Source: JBCCEJ01 sp039030335 (GTDB taxonomy: Bacteria; Pseudomonadota; Gammaproteobacteria; HK1). From it: 15,549 nucleotides of DNA. The DNA is taken from contig JBCCEJ010000103.1 in the NCBI GenBank assembly GCA_039030335.1, positions 1 through 15,549 of the forward strand. The letters are read 5' to 3'. Position 1 is the first letter of the stretch; each line of letters starts with the position of its first letter. Positions 1-7,590 of this stretch are shown here, one piece after another. Made by a program: the position numbers and the translations under genes. The notes under the pieces are model-generated. The model searched no databases. It worked only from the letters and a program-made list of their open reading frames with translations, and had not been told where the DNA came from.

Positions 1-1
1 G

Positions 2-187
2 CTCATCGGCGAGATTCAGGAAGACGGGCAGTTTGAAACCGTCTGGTCGACCAGCGACACCGTCATCGGTGATGCGTGGTCGAACTATCTGCCCGGCAGC
101 AAGATGCTGATCGCCGACTGGACCGATCCGGTCAAGTGCGGCAACTTCAACATCACCAACGGCAAGTGCTCCGGTCAGAACTTCTGA
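2..187 (+). CDS. urtA: Urea ABC transporter substrate-binding protein UrtA, C-terminal fragment
   Basis: This is the last 61 codons of a gene whose start lies left of the window. It would be the periplasmic protein that binds urea or a short-chain amide and delivers it to the UrtBC permease. The reading frame ends at TGA 185-187. The end of the protein has the pattern I know from UrtA tails: an IQEDGQFETVW strand, then DPVKCGNFNITNGKCSGQNF, with two cysteines (fragment residues 46 and 55) that could form a disulfide in the periplasm. The assignment is strengthened by the urtBCDE genes directly downstream in the same orientation. The binding pocket and signal peptide are outside the window, so ligand specificity cannot be judged. 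The alternative is another Leu/Ile/Val-type binding protein. Confidence 0.8.
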   Translation, partial: LIGEIQEDGQFETVWSTSDTVIGDAWSNYLPGSKMLIADWTDPVKCGNFNITNGKCSGQNF

Positions 188-201
188 TCTGCTGACCCTG
201 A

Positions 202-227
202 CCGGGTGCCCGCTTGCGGGCACCCGG
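202..227 (+). terminator. GC-rich stem-loop between urtA and urtB (attenuator or mRNA-stabilising hairpin)
   Basis: An 11-bp perfect inverted repeat (CCGGGTGCCCG at 202-212, its complement at 217-227) encloses a CTTG loop, 14 nt after the urtA stop. No T-run follows, so it does not look like a complete intrinsic terminator. In ABC operons such a hairpin commonly protects the abundant binding-protein mRNA or partly attenuates read-through to the permease genes. That role is inferred here; the stem itself is directly visible. Confidence 0.55.
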
Positions 228-338
228 CACCTGACACTGCATCAGCCTGTCCTGGATGACGCCTGGTGGCCGCTGCGCGGTACACCTCGAACAGCGTCAG
301 CTCCATCGCTCCACCCGAACACCCAAGCGATTCGAACC

Positions 339-1994
339 ATGATGGCTTTACGACGTCGTGCTATACGCGCACTCGCCAGCCCCCGGCTGACCAACGCGCT
401 GACGGCATTGCTTATAGCGCTGGCGCTGCTGTTGCCAGCACCAGTTCAGGCTGACACATTCGAGGATGCGCTGGCCGGGCTGTACGAACGCAGTCTCAAG
501 AAGCGCCAGATTGCGATCGAACGCATCGCGGCTATTGACGATCCGCGTGTCGCTCCCTTGCTCGACCATCTGCTCGAAGGGCGCCTCTACTACCGGAAGG
601 CGGACAAACAGTTGGTCGTAGCCAAGAAGGTCACTCGCACCGTCTACGCGGCGACCACCTTCCCCGGTAACGAAGACCTGGGCGAGGTCAAGAAGCGCAC
701 GCTCAAGAAGATTTCCGTCAACAATCGAATCCGGCGCACCATTCGCGTCTCGCTTGCACGCGGTCAGCTAGCGGCCACGGAACCCTCGGTCCGGCTTGCA
801 GCGATCCGCTCGATGGCCTCTTCATTGGATGAAGCAACTGTCAGCCTGCTGCGCGAACGGACCACCGTGGAGTCTGACAGTGGTGTACTGGAAGAGCTGG
901 AGGTCACCATCGCGCTGGCAGATGTTGACACCGGCGACCCCGAGCGACGCGTGGCCGCGATACGCAAGCTTGGCGACAGCACCCTGATCGCAGCCCGAAA
1001 CAAGCTCCAGGCGTTAGCGGATTTGCCAGCCGACAAACTCTCCGGCCCGGTGCGCGCCGAAGTGCGCAATGCACTCGCGGCCTATGACGTCAGGGCATCG
1101 ATGTACGCAGCGCTGGAAACGCTGTTTTTCGGCCTGAGCCTGGGGTCCGTCCTCGCGCTGGCGGCGGTCGGCCTTGCGATCACGTTTGGCGTCATGGGCG
1201 TAATCAACATGGCACATGGCGAGCTGATGATGCTCGGCGCCTATACAACCTACGTACTGCAGCAGCTGATGCCGAATCACATCGGCACCAGCATCGTTCT
1301 GGCGGTGCCGGCTGCGTTTCTGGTTGCCGCGACGTTTGGCATCGCCATCGAGCGCGGTGTCATCCGGTTCCTGTACGGACGCCCGCTCGAGACACTGCTC
1401 GCCACGTTCGGCATCAGTTTGATATTGCAGCAGCTGGTCCGTTCGGTCTTTTCGCCGCTCAATCGTGCGGTGGCGACACCTGAGTGGATGAGCGGCGCAC
1501 TCGAGATCAACGCGCAACTTTCGCTGACCTACAACCGCCTCACGATCGTCCTCTTCACGCTGTTCGTCTTCGGCGTATTGATGATCGTCATGAAGCGCAC
1601 ACCGCTTGGGCTGCAAGTGCGGGCGGTCGCGCAAAACCGCGCGATGGCACGCGCCGTCGGGGTTCGTTCTTCTCGTGTCGACATGCTGACCTTTGCGCTC
1701 GGCTCAGGCATTGCCGGCATCGCTGGGGTGGCGCTCAGTCAGCTCACCAATGTCGGGCCTAATCTCGGGCAGGGTTACATCGTGGACTCATTCCTCGTCG
1801 TCGTTTTCGGCGGCGTAGGCAATCTTTGGGGCACGCTGGTGAGCGGCCTCACGCTGGGTGTCGCGAACAAAGTCATGGAGCCGTGGGCTGGCGCCGTGCT
1901 CGCCAAGGTCCTGGTGCTGGTGTTCATCATCCTGTTCATCCAAAGACGGCCGCGCGGACTGTTTCCGCAGCGTGGTCGGGCCGCGGAGGGCTGA
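339..1994 (+). CDS. urtB: Urea ABC transporter permease UrtB
   Basis: Inner-membrane permease of the UrtABCDE urea importer, 551 aa. Residues 1-38 look like a cleavable signal peptide (Arg-rich start, hydrophobic stretch about 20-33, VQA just before D39). Residues about 40-250 are a charged, helical, HEAT-like extracytoplasmic domain, which sets UrtB apart from the shorter LivH. From about residue 255 come the LivH-type membrane segments, starting near ETLFFGLSLGSVLALAAVGL. The conserved GVINMAHGELMMLGAY lies at 287-302. The cytoplasmic loop that docks the ATPase is RAVAQNRAMARAVGV (428-442). The C-terminus FIQRRPRGLFPQRG is typical. Start: ATG 339 is followed at once by a second ATG at 342; neither has a clear Shine-Dalgarno sequence. 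urtC begins 5 nt after the stop. Confidence 0.93.
   Translation: MMALRRRAIRALASPRLTNALTALLIALALLLPAPVQADTFEDALAGLYERSLKKRQIAIERIAAIDDPRVAPLLDHLLEGRLYYRKADKQLVVAKKVTRTVYAATTFPGNEDLGEVKKRTLKKISVNNRIRRTIRVSLARGQLAATEPSVRLAAIRSMASSLDEATVSLLRERTTVESDSGVLEELEVTIALADVDTGDPERRVAAIRKLGDSTLIAARNKLQALADLPADKLSGPVRAEVRNALAAYDVRASMYAALETLFFGLSLGSVLALAAVGLAITFGVMGVINMAHGELMMLGAYTTYVLQQLMPNHIGTSIVLAVPAAFLVAATFGIAIERGVIRFLYGRPLETLLATFGISLILQQLVRSVFSPLNRAVATPEWMSGALEINAQLSLTYNRLTIVLFTLFVFGVLMIVMKRTPLGLQVRAVAQNRAMARAVGVRSSRVDMLTFALGSGIAGIAGVALSQLTNVGPNLGQGYIVDSFLVVVFGGVGNLWGTLVSGLTLGVANKVMEPWAGAVLAKVLVLVFIILFIQRRPRGLFPQRGRAAEG
1985..1990 (+). promoter_or_regulatory. Ribosome binding site that sets the urtC start
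   Basis: GGAGGG lies inside the last codons of urtB, 8 nt before GTG 1999. The open frame could be extended upstream to an ATG at 1858, but that would overlap urtB by more than 130 nt and give a Cys/Ser/Arg-rich leader that is clearly out-of-frame urtB. This site therefore decides the start. Confidence 0.7.
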
Positions 1995-1998
1995 AGCA

Positions 1999-3072
1999 GT
2001 GGACCGGCATACTTCTATCGCGATCGGCGTCATCGGCGCTCTGACGCTGCTCGTCGTCCTCGGCAATACCCTGCCGGAATCCGGCAGCGCGCTGCACGTG
2101 AGCACCTTCAGCGTCACGCTGCTCGGCAAGTATCTGACCTACGCCCTGCTTGCGCTGGCCCTGGACCTCGTCTGGGGATACTGCGGCATCCTGTCGCTCG
2201 GACATGGGGCATTCTTCGCTCTTGGCGGCTACGCCATGGGCATGTATCTGATGCGCCAGATTGGTGAACGCGGCGTGTACGGGCACCCGGAGTTGCCCGA
2301 CTTCATGGTGTTCCTGAACTGGCAGGAACTGCCTTGGTACTGGTATGGATTCGACCAGTTCTGGTTCGCGATGGTGATGGTCGCGCTGGTGCCGGGATTG
2401 CTCGCTTTCGTGTTCGGGTGGCTGGCATTCCGGTCGCGCGTAACTGGCGTATACCTCTCGATCATGACGCATGCGCTGACCTATGCCCTGATGCTCGCCT
2501 TCTTCCGCAACGAAATGGGCTTCGGCGGCAACAACGGTCTGACCGACTTCAAAGACCTGCTCGGCTTCAACCTGCAGTCCGACGCGACGCGGTTGGGGCT
2601 GTTTGTCGCATCGGCGGTAGCGCTGGCAGTTGGCTACTTGATCTGCAGAACCATCGTGCAAAGTCGGATGGGGGCCGTCGTGCTCGCGTTGCGAGACGCC
2701 GAGGCACGCACACGCTTTCTCGGCTACGAGGTGGAATCCTACAAACTTTGGATATTCACGTTGTCAGCCGTGCTGGCTGGCGTTGCCGGCGCCCTCTACG
2801 TGCCGCAGGTCGGCATTATCAACCCGAGCGAGTTTGCGCCGCTCGCTTCCATCGAAATTGTTGTCTGGGTGGCGCTCGGCGGGCGTGGCCTACTGTACGG
2901 CGCCATCATCGGCGCCATCATCGTAAACGGCGCGAAAACCTGGTTGACGGGCTCGATGCCCGACGCCTGGCTGTTTGCCCTGGGCGGCCTGTTCGTCATC
3001 GTTACCGTACTGCTGCCACGCGGCATCGCCGGGCTATTCCAACGCTCCGCGCGCAGTGGAGATGGCGCATGA
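1999..3072 (+). CDS. urtC: Urea ABC transporter permease UrtC
   Basis: Second inner-membrane permease of the urea importer, 357 aa from the GTG start, of LivM type. The first membrane segment is about residues 8-22. The conserved DLVWGYCGILSLGHGAFFALG block (56-76) is the LivM/UrtC hallmark. The ATPase-docking loop is ALRDAEARTRFLGYE (230-244). The late membrane segments include GGRGLLYGAIIGAIIVNGAK (294-313), and LLPRGIAGLF closes the protein. The soluble loop around 90-120, rich in Trp and Tyr and containing HPELPDFMVFLNW, is seen in UrtC but not in LivM, which supports the urea-type assignment. Translation is probably coupled to urtB (4-nt gap, strong GGAGGG). Its stop overlaps the urtD start as ATGA. 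Confidence 0.93.
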   Translation: MDRHTSIAIGVIGALTLLVVLGNTLPESGSALHVSTFSVTLLGKYLTYALLALALDLVWGYCGILSLGHGAFFALGGYAMGMYLMRQIGERGVYGHPELPDFMVFLNWQELPWYWYGFDQFWFAMVMVALVPGLLAFVFGWLAFRSRVTGVYLSIMTHALTYALMLAFFRNEMGFGGNNGLTDFKDLLGFNLQSDATRLGLFVASAVALAVGYLICRTIVQSRMGAVVLALRDAEARTRFLGYEVESYKLWIFTLSAVLAGVAGALYVPQVGIINPSEFAPLASIEIVVWVALGGRGLLYGAIIGAIIVNGAKTWLTGSMPDAWLFALGGLFVIVTVLLPRGIAGLFQRSARSGDGA

Positions 3073-3881
3073 GCATGGTACGCCGGGACCGGGTGTTCGA
3101 GTTTCTCGCGCCGCCGCTGACTGAGGTACAGGTAGACACACGGCACGGTCCGATCCTGTACATAGAAGACGTGTCTGTCAGCTTCGATGGCTTCAAGGCG
3201 CTGAACAACCTGAACCTCTACATCGACGACGGTGAGCTGCGTTGCATTATCGGTCCGAACGGTGCCGGCAAGACCACCATGATGGACGTTATCACTGGAA
3301 AAACGCGGCCAGACAGCGGCACGGTCTTCTTTGGCCAGTCGCTCAGCCTGTTGTCGTTTACGGAGCCGGAGATTGCACAACTCGGGATCGGCCGCAAGTT
3401 CCAACGACCCACGGTGTTCGAAAACCTGACGGTTCGCGACAATCTGGAACTTGCGGTTGCCCGTGACAAGCGGCCGTTCAGCACGGTTCGGGTCAAGGCG
3501 GGATGGCGTGAGCAGGAACGTATCGACGAGTTGACGGTGATCGTCGGTCTCGAGGAAGAACTTCCAACGATTGCCGCTCGCCTGTCACATGGCCAAAAGC
3601 AGTGGCTCGAGATCGGTATGTTGCTGGCCCAGGACCCGCGACTCTTGCTGGTCGACGAACCGGTAGCCGGCATGACGCACGAAGAAACCGAACGCACGGC
3701 CGAGCTGCTGACGACCCTCGCGGGCAAACACACCGTCGTAGTCGTGGAGCACGACATGGAGTTCATCCGCTCTATCGCGCGCACGGTAACTGTGCTGCAT
3801 GAAGGCAGCGTACTGGCCGAAGGCGATATGTCCGCGGTGCAGTCGGACCCGCGCGTGCTGGAGGTGTATCTCGGTGAATGA
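3069..3881 (+). CDS. urtD: Urea ABC transporter ATP-binding protein UrtD
   Basis: Cytoplasmic ATPase of the urea importer, 270 aa, of the LivG family. Visible motifs are Walker A GPNGAGKT (62-69), Q-loop FQRPTVF (111-117), signature LSHGQ (172-176), Walker B LLLVDEP (192-198) and the switch His in VVVEHDM (H228). All catalytic residues are present. The start is ATG 3069, overlapping the urtC stop as ATGA; the same frame runs upstream to 2334, but only as an out-of-frame reading of urtC. The roughly 28-residue leader before ILYIEDVSVSFDGF is usual for UrtD. The GMTHEETERTAELL segment after Walker B (201-214) is also UrtD-like. It should pair with UrtE as a heterodimer. Confidence 0.94.
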   Translation: MSMVRRDRVFEFLAPPLTEVQVDTRHGPILYIEDVSVSFDGFKALNNLNLYIDDGELRCIIGPNGAGKTTMMDVITGKTRPDSGTVFFGQSLSLLSFTEPEIAQLGIGRKFQRPTVFENLTVRDNLELAVARDKRPFSTVRVKAGWREQERIDELTVIVGLEEELPTIAARLSHGQKQWLEIGMLLAQDPRLLLVDEPVAGMTHEETERTAELLTTLAGKHTVVVVEHDMEFIRSIARTVTVLHEGSVLAEGDMSAVQSDPRVLEVYLGE

Positions 3882-3905
3882 CGCCACAATGGCCGGAGAC
3901 CTGCC

Positions 3906-4601
3906 GTGCTGAGTATCCGGGGCCTCAATCAGTACTACGGCGAAAGCCACATCCTCAGGAATGTGGATCTCGACGCACTGCCGCAACAATGCACGTGCGT
4001 CATGGGGCGCAACGGGGTTGGCAAGACAACGCTGATGAAAGCGCTGGTCGGCCTGCTGCCCGTCCGGTCCGGCGCCGTGACATTGAACGAAGCAGACCTC
4101 TCGAGAGCGAGCCCCGAAGTGCGCGCCCTAAGCGGCATCGGTTACGTTCCGCAAGGGCGCGACGTCTTCGGCCAACTAACTGTGGAAGAGAACCTGCGGG
4201 TTGCGATGAGCGCAAAAGGCCAGTTCAGCGGCAAGCTGCCGGACCGGGTGCTCGATCTGTTTCCCGTGCTTCGCGAGATGCTGCATCGCCGCGGCGGCGA
4301 TCTTTCCGGCGGTCAACAACAGCAACTCAGCATCGCGCGCGCACTCGTGCTGGAGCCGAAGTTGCTGGTGCTGGACGAACCGACCGAAGGTATCCAACCG
4401 AACATCGTCAAACAGATCGGTGAGGTGCTGAGGCAGTTGGTCAGCGATGACGGCATTACGGTTCTGCTGGTCGAGCAGAAGTTGCCGTTCGCGCGCCGAA
4501 ACGCCGATACCTTCTACATCATGAACAAGGGTGAGCTCGTCACCAACGGCCCGATGGCAGATCTGTCCGACGACCTCGCGCATCAGTACCTGAGCGTCTG
4601 A
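3906..4601 (+). CDS. urtE: Urea ABC transporter ATP-binding protein UrtE
   Basis: Second ATPase of the urea importer, 231 aa, of the LivF family. Motifs: Walker A GRNGVGKT (34-41), Q-loop VPQGRDVF (81-88), signature LSGGQ (133-137) and Walker B LLVLDEP (153-159). The sequence EGIQPNIV (161-168) after Walker B is characteristic of UrtE; LivF usually has EGLAP-like residues there. A glutamine replaces the usual switch histidine (LLVEQKL), which is normal for LivF/UrtE. The start is GTG 3906, supported by GGAG at 3895-3898 with 7-nt spacing. It sits 24 nt after urtD and is the last gene of the urt operon. Urease genes, often found near urt operons, do not follow; a CoA-ligase gene does. Confidence 0.94.
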   Translation: MLSIRGLNQYYGESHILRNVDLDALPQQCTCVMGRNGVGKTTLMKALVGLLPVRSGAVTLNEADLSRASPEVRALSGIGYVPQGRDVFGQLTVEENLRVAMSAKGQFSGKLPDRVLDLFPVLREMLHRRGGDLSGGQQQQLSIARALVLEPKLLVLDEPTEGIQPNIVKQIGEVLRQLVSDDGITVLLVEQKLPFARRNADTFYIMNKGELVTNGPMADLSDDLAHQYLSV

Positions 4602-4662
4602 GCCGCGAAGTCAAGCGACGCGTCGGTCGCAAAATCGGGCCTCAGCGCCTCGCGCCCACACA

Positions 4663-4691
4663 TTGAAATAGCACCGGAGTTCGGGAATCAT
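4663..4691 (+). promoter_or_regulatory. Possible sigma70-type promoter for the CoA-ligase operon
   Basis: TTGAAA (4663-4668) and AATCAT (4686-4691) are separated by 17 nt, matching the consensus boxes at five and four of six positions. The site lies in the 131-nt gap between urtE and the acyl-CoA synthetase, the longest gap before the new gene set. In GC-rich DNA an AT-rich match here is suggestive, but it may be chance. A short GCGAC/GTCGC inverted repeat just upstream (4615-4630) lacks a T-run and is not a convincing urt terminator. Confidence 0.28.
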
Positions 4692-4717
4692 GCCGTGCTC
4701 CGCCAAGTAGCTGTATT

Positions 4718-4722
4718 GAAGG
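4718..4722 (+). promoter_or_regulatory. Ribosome binding site that favours ATG 4733 for the acyl-CoA synthetase
   Basis: GAAGG lies 10 nt before ATG 4733 but only 1 nt before the in-frame GTG at 4724. The spacing makes the ATG the more likely start, shortening the protein by three residues. Confidence 0.45.
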
Positions 4723-4732
4723 TGTGTCTCAG

Positions 4733-6229
4733 ATGGGAGCCAATCTCGGCGACCTTTTCGATCTCGATAAATGCGGTGCGCAAACGGTGCTGATCGACTG
4801 CCGGTTGGAGCACGCGCCGCGTTATTGGACCGGCGCCGAGCTCAAATCCGAGAGCAACGCCTATGCACGCGCGCTCAGCGGCAAGGGATTCGCACCCGGT
4901 ACGCGCATCGCGATTCTCGCGGCGAACCGGGCCGAGTATCTGGCCGCCTACTTCGGGATCATGCGCGCCGGTCTCGTGGCCGTACCCATCAACACCCGTG
5001 TGCCGGCCAGTACGGTTCGCTACGTAATCGAAGACAGCGGTTCGCGTTTTGCCTTCGTCGACAGCGAACGACAGGCGCTATGCCCGGACACTTTGGAAAC
5101 GCTCAGCTTCGATGACGACGAAGCCCTGACAGGGTTTCTCGATCCAGGTGATTTTCCTGCGATATCCCAACCGGAAGACGATGTCGCGATGTTCCTCTAC
5201 ACCTCTGGCTCAACCGGCAAGCCAAAAGGTGTACCTCTGACGCACACTGGGCATCACTGGGTCGTGCGCAAGCGGTTTCAAGCCTCCATCGACTACGCGA
5301 AGGAACGTCTGTTGGTCGCCGCGCCGCTCTATCACATGAACGCGCTCGCGATGGCGAAGCTGGCCGCTTATGCCGGCGCCTGCATCGTGTTGCTACCTGA
5401 GTTCACAGCCACCCGCTACATCCAGGCCATCGAGACGTTCCGCTGTACGTGGCTGACATCCGTGCCGACGATGCTGGCCAAGGTCGTACAGGAACGGGAC
5501 CTGCTCGACCGCACCGATCTGTCCTCTGTAACGAGCGTTCGCATGGGTTCCGCGCCAGTAACGGAGCATCTCATCGAACAGTTGACGGGGATCTTCACGA
5601 CGGCGCGCATTCAGGTTGGCTACGGCACCACCGAGGCTGGCCCATGCGGCTTCATCCCCCACCCGGATGGAAAGCCGACGCCGGTGCTGTCACTCGGTGT
5701 GGGTGACCCGGAAGTCAATCTCCGGCTCGTGGATGCCAACGGTCAGGAAGCCGAGCAGGGTGTCCTCGAAATCGCCTGCCCCGCGCTGATGCCGGGCTAT
5801 CACAACCTGCCCGAGAAAACGGCGGCGGTAATGACAGGCGACGGTTTGTACAAGACTGGCGACATCATGCGGCGCGACGCTGACGGATTCTATTTCTTCG
5901 TCGGGCGCGACGACGATATGTTCGTGTGTAACGGTGAGAACGTATATCCGGAGCAGGTCGAACGCCTGATCGAGTCACATCCGGATATTGCGCAGGCCTG
6001 CGTGGTGCCGGTCGACGATACGGTGCGTGGCGCCATGCCGGTCGCATTCGTTGTGATGCGCGACGACGCGACTATCGATGCAGAACAGGTCAAGGCGCAT
6101 ACCATCGCCAACGGGCCGGCCTACCAGCATCCCCGGCACGTCTTTTTCGAGACGGAGCTGCCGTTAGCCGGCACCAATAAACTCGACCGCAACCGTCTTC
6201 AGGAGATGGCGGCCGAACGGGTCACCTAA
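4733..6229 (+). CDS. Class I AMP-forming acyl-CoA synthetase / acid-CoA ligase
   Basis: Adenylate-forming enzyme of 498 aa that should activate a carboxylic acid with ATP and attach it to coenzyme A in the cytoplasm. The core motifs are intact (numbered from ATG 4733): P-loop-like YTSGSTGKPKG at 156-166, PLYHMNAL at 198-205, adenine-binding GYGTTE at 296-301, YKTGD at 373-377 with the ribose-binding Asp, hinge region GRDDDMFVCNGENVYPEQVE at 391-410, and GTNKLDR at 480-486 with the catalytic Lys at 483. Length and motifs fit the acyl-CoA synthetase/CoA ligase group, with no fused carrier protein or reductase. The substrate cannot be read from sequence; medium-chain, aromatic and branched acids are all possible. 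It is the first gene of a five-gene set. A GTG at 4724 is an alternative start. Confidence 0.88.
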   Translation: MGANLGDLFDLDKCGAQTVLIDCRLEHAPRYWTGAELKSESNAYARALSGKGFAPGTRIAILAANRAEYLAAYFGIMRAGLVAVPINTRVPASTVRYVIEDSGSRFAFVDSERQALCPDTLETLSFDDDEALTGFLDPGDFPAISQPEDDVAMFLYTSGSTGKPKGVPLTHTGHHWVVRKRFQASIDYAKERLLVAAPLYHMNALAMAKLAAYAGACIVLLPEFTATRYIQAIETFRCTWLTSVPTMLAKVVQERDLLDRTDLSSVTSVRMGSAPVTEHLIEQLTGIFTTARIQVGYGTTEAGPCGFIPHPDGKPTPVLSLGVGDPEVNLRLVDANGQEAEQGVLEIACPALMPGYHNLPEKTAAVMTGDGLYKTGDIMRRDADGFYFFVGRDDDMFVCNGENVYPEQVERLIESHPDIAQACVVPVDDTVRGAMPVAFVVMRDDATIDAEQVKAHTIANGPAYQHPRHVFFETELPLAGTNKLDRNRLQEMAAERVT

Positions 6230-6239
6230 TTCGATTCGT

Positions 6240-6263
6240 ACAGGCGTTTCACCCGACGCCTGT
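6240..6263 (+). repeat. Perfect 8-bp inverted repeat between CoA ligase and thioesterase genes
   Basis: ACAGGCGT (6240-6247) and its complement (6256-6263) flank an 8-nt loop, starting 11 nt after the CoA-ligase stop. No T-run follows. It lies upstream of the thioesterase Shine-Dalgarno (GGGAG 6275-6279) and does not hide it. It could be an mRNA-stability hairpin, a partial terminator or an operator. Confidence 0.4.
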
Positions 6264-6289
6264 CCTCAGCTACTGGGAGCCTGGAACTC

Positions 6290-6709
6290 GTGAGTGAGCA
6301 ACTGTCCGCCGCCGAATGGGAAGAAAAGATCAACGGGTCGCCGTTCAATGCGTTCTGCAACGCCAGCGTCACCGGGCTGGACTATGAGAGCCTGACGTTC
6401 TCGATGACGATGCCGATGCGCCCGGAGTTCGAGCGCCGCGCTGGCACGGGACAATGGCACGGTGGACCGATCGCGGCCTTCATCGACACGGTTGGCGACT
6501 ACGCGATGGCACTCCATGTTAACGCGCCGGTGCCGACTATCAATTTCCGCGTCGATTATCTTCGCCCGGCCATGAACACCGACCTGCACGGCGAGGCGAA
6601 AGTACGCCGGGCCGGCCGTACTGTTGGCGTGGTGGATATCGACATCTGCGATAACCAGGGCCGTCTGGTCGCCGTGGGCCGCGGCTGCTATTCGAGCGCC
6701 TCTGGCTGA
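6290..6709 (+). CDS. PaaI-family hotdog-fold thioesterase
   Basis: Small cytoplasmic enzyme of 139 aa, predicted to hydrolyse an acyl-CoA thioester. The central hotdog helix carries the PaaI/YdiI-type motif: GTGQWHGGPIAAFIDTVGDY (52-71), with HGG at 57-59 and the acidic residue D66 eight positions later. The strand NFRVDYLRPA (85-94) is also typical of the family. Length is normal for a single-domain hotdog protein. The start is GTG 6290 with GGGAG 10 nt upstream. It lies between the CoA ligase and the VOC gene (12-nt gap) on the same strand. A likely job is releasing CoA from dead-end intermediates or ending the pathway; this role is inferred. Hydrolysis of a specific substrate cannot be assigned. 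Confidence 0.83.
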   Translation: MSEQLSAAEWEEKINGSPFNAFCNASVTGLDYESLTFSMTMPMRPEFERRAGTGQWHGGPIAAFIDTVGDYAMALHVNAPVPTINFRVDYLRPAMNTDLHGEAKVRRAGRTVGVVDIDICDNQGRLVAVGRGCYSSASG

Positions 6710-6721
6710 CGGAACGCCACG

Positions 6722-7582
6722 ATGCCGCTAGACGTCAGCCTCGACCACGTCGGATTCATCGTGCAGGACCTGAACGCCGGCGCGAGAATCTGGGAACGAC
6801 TCGGCTTTCAACTCTCGCCGGTCAGCCCCCAGATGGGCCTGAACGACGCGGGCGAGTTCGAACCGTGGGCCACGGCAAATCGCTGTGCGGTCTTCGAGAC
6901 GGGCTACCTCGAACTGATCGGCGTCCACCGGCCCGGGCTCAAGAACCCGTGGACCGCACAGCTGGCGCGATTCGAAGGGGCACATATCGCCGCATTCCGT
7001 GTCGCTTGCGCCGATGAGACCTATGCCTCGATGGGCGACGCCGCCAGGTGGTTTGCGCCACCGGTACAGCGCCGCCGCGATGCACCCTATTTCGCCGATG
7101 GCACCTGGGGTCAACGGGAAATGCGGTTCAGGAACATCTTCAGTCACCCGGACACCGTGGCCGAGGCACGCTACATCATAATCGAGCACCAGACGCCCGA
7201 CGTGCTTTGGCAGCCGGCGCTGCTGAACCACCCGAACGGCGCGAGAGCTTTTCGTCATATGTGCTTCGTGGCGCCCATAGCGGACGCATGTCATGCACGT
7301 CTGAACGCGTTGGGTCGCAGCGATGGCGCCGGCACTTTTGTGTGCCCGAACGGCGGAACGGTCGAATGCATCGGGCCCGATGCATTCCGCGCGCGCTACG
7401 CGGGCGAAGGTATCAACGCGGATGCCGCGATCGGCAGCTGTACAATCGAGGTCAGCGATCTGGATCAGACGCGCGCGTGCCTCAGCGCCAACGGTGTGCC
7501 ATTCCACGATGCCACCGGATGCATTTGGCTCAGTCCCGCTCATGCCGGCGGTACCATTCTCGAGTTTTCAGTCCAGGAGTAA
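6722..7582 (+). CDS. VOC-superfamily protein with glyoxalase-like domain
   Basis: Protein of 286 aa with the vicinal-oxygen-chelate fold. The first module opens with LDHVGFIVQDLNAGARIWER (7-26), which supplies a candidate metal-binding His (H9), followed by YLELIGVHRP with E64. The middle segment YIIIEHQTPDVLWQPALLNH (151-170) is the pattern I know from the Glyoxalase_3-like group (E155, H156). A second, weaker module starts near FRHMCFVAPI (177-186) and ends at GGTILEFSV. Such proteins include lyases, isomerases, epimerases and ring-cleaving dioxygenases, so the reaction is open. ATG 6722 has GGAA 7 nt upstream and lies 12 nt after the thioesterase; the dehydrogenase gene follows after 8 nt, a clear operon context. 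The long antisense open frame over it is a GC artefact. Confidence 0.78.
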   Translation: MPLDVSLDHVGFIVQDLNAGARIWERLGFQLSPVSPQMGLNDAGEFEPWATANRCAVFETGYLELIGVHRPGLKNPWTAQLARFEGAHIAAFRVACADETYASMGDAARWFAPPVQRRRDAPYFADGTWGQREMRFRNIFSHPDTVAEARYIIIEHQTPDVLWQPALLNHPNGARAFRHMCFVAPIADACHARLNALGRSDGAGTFVCPNGGTVECIGPDAFRARYAGEGINADAAIGSCTIEVSDLDQTRACLSANGVPFHDATGCIWLSPAHAGGTILEFSVQE

Positions 7583-7590
7583 TCGAATCG

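Noticed and set aside
1014..1634. 206-codon minus-strand open frame inside urtB
   Set aside because: Its peptide is Asp/Arg/Gln-rich, the expected mirror of membrane-protein codons.
4615..4630. Short inverted repeat after urtE as a terminator
   Set aside because: Only a 5-bp stem and no T-run; too weak to call.
6728..7543. 271-codon minus-strand open frame opposite the VOC gene
   Set aside because: Shadow of the VOC frame; no domain signature and no ribosome site.
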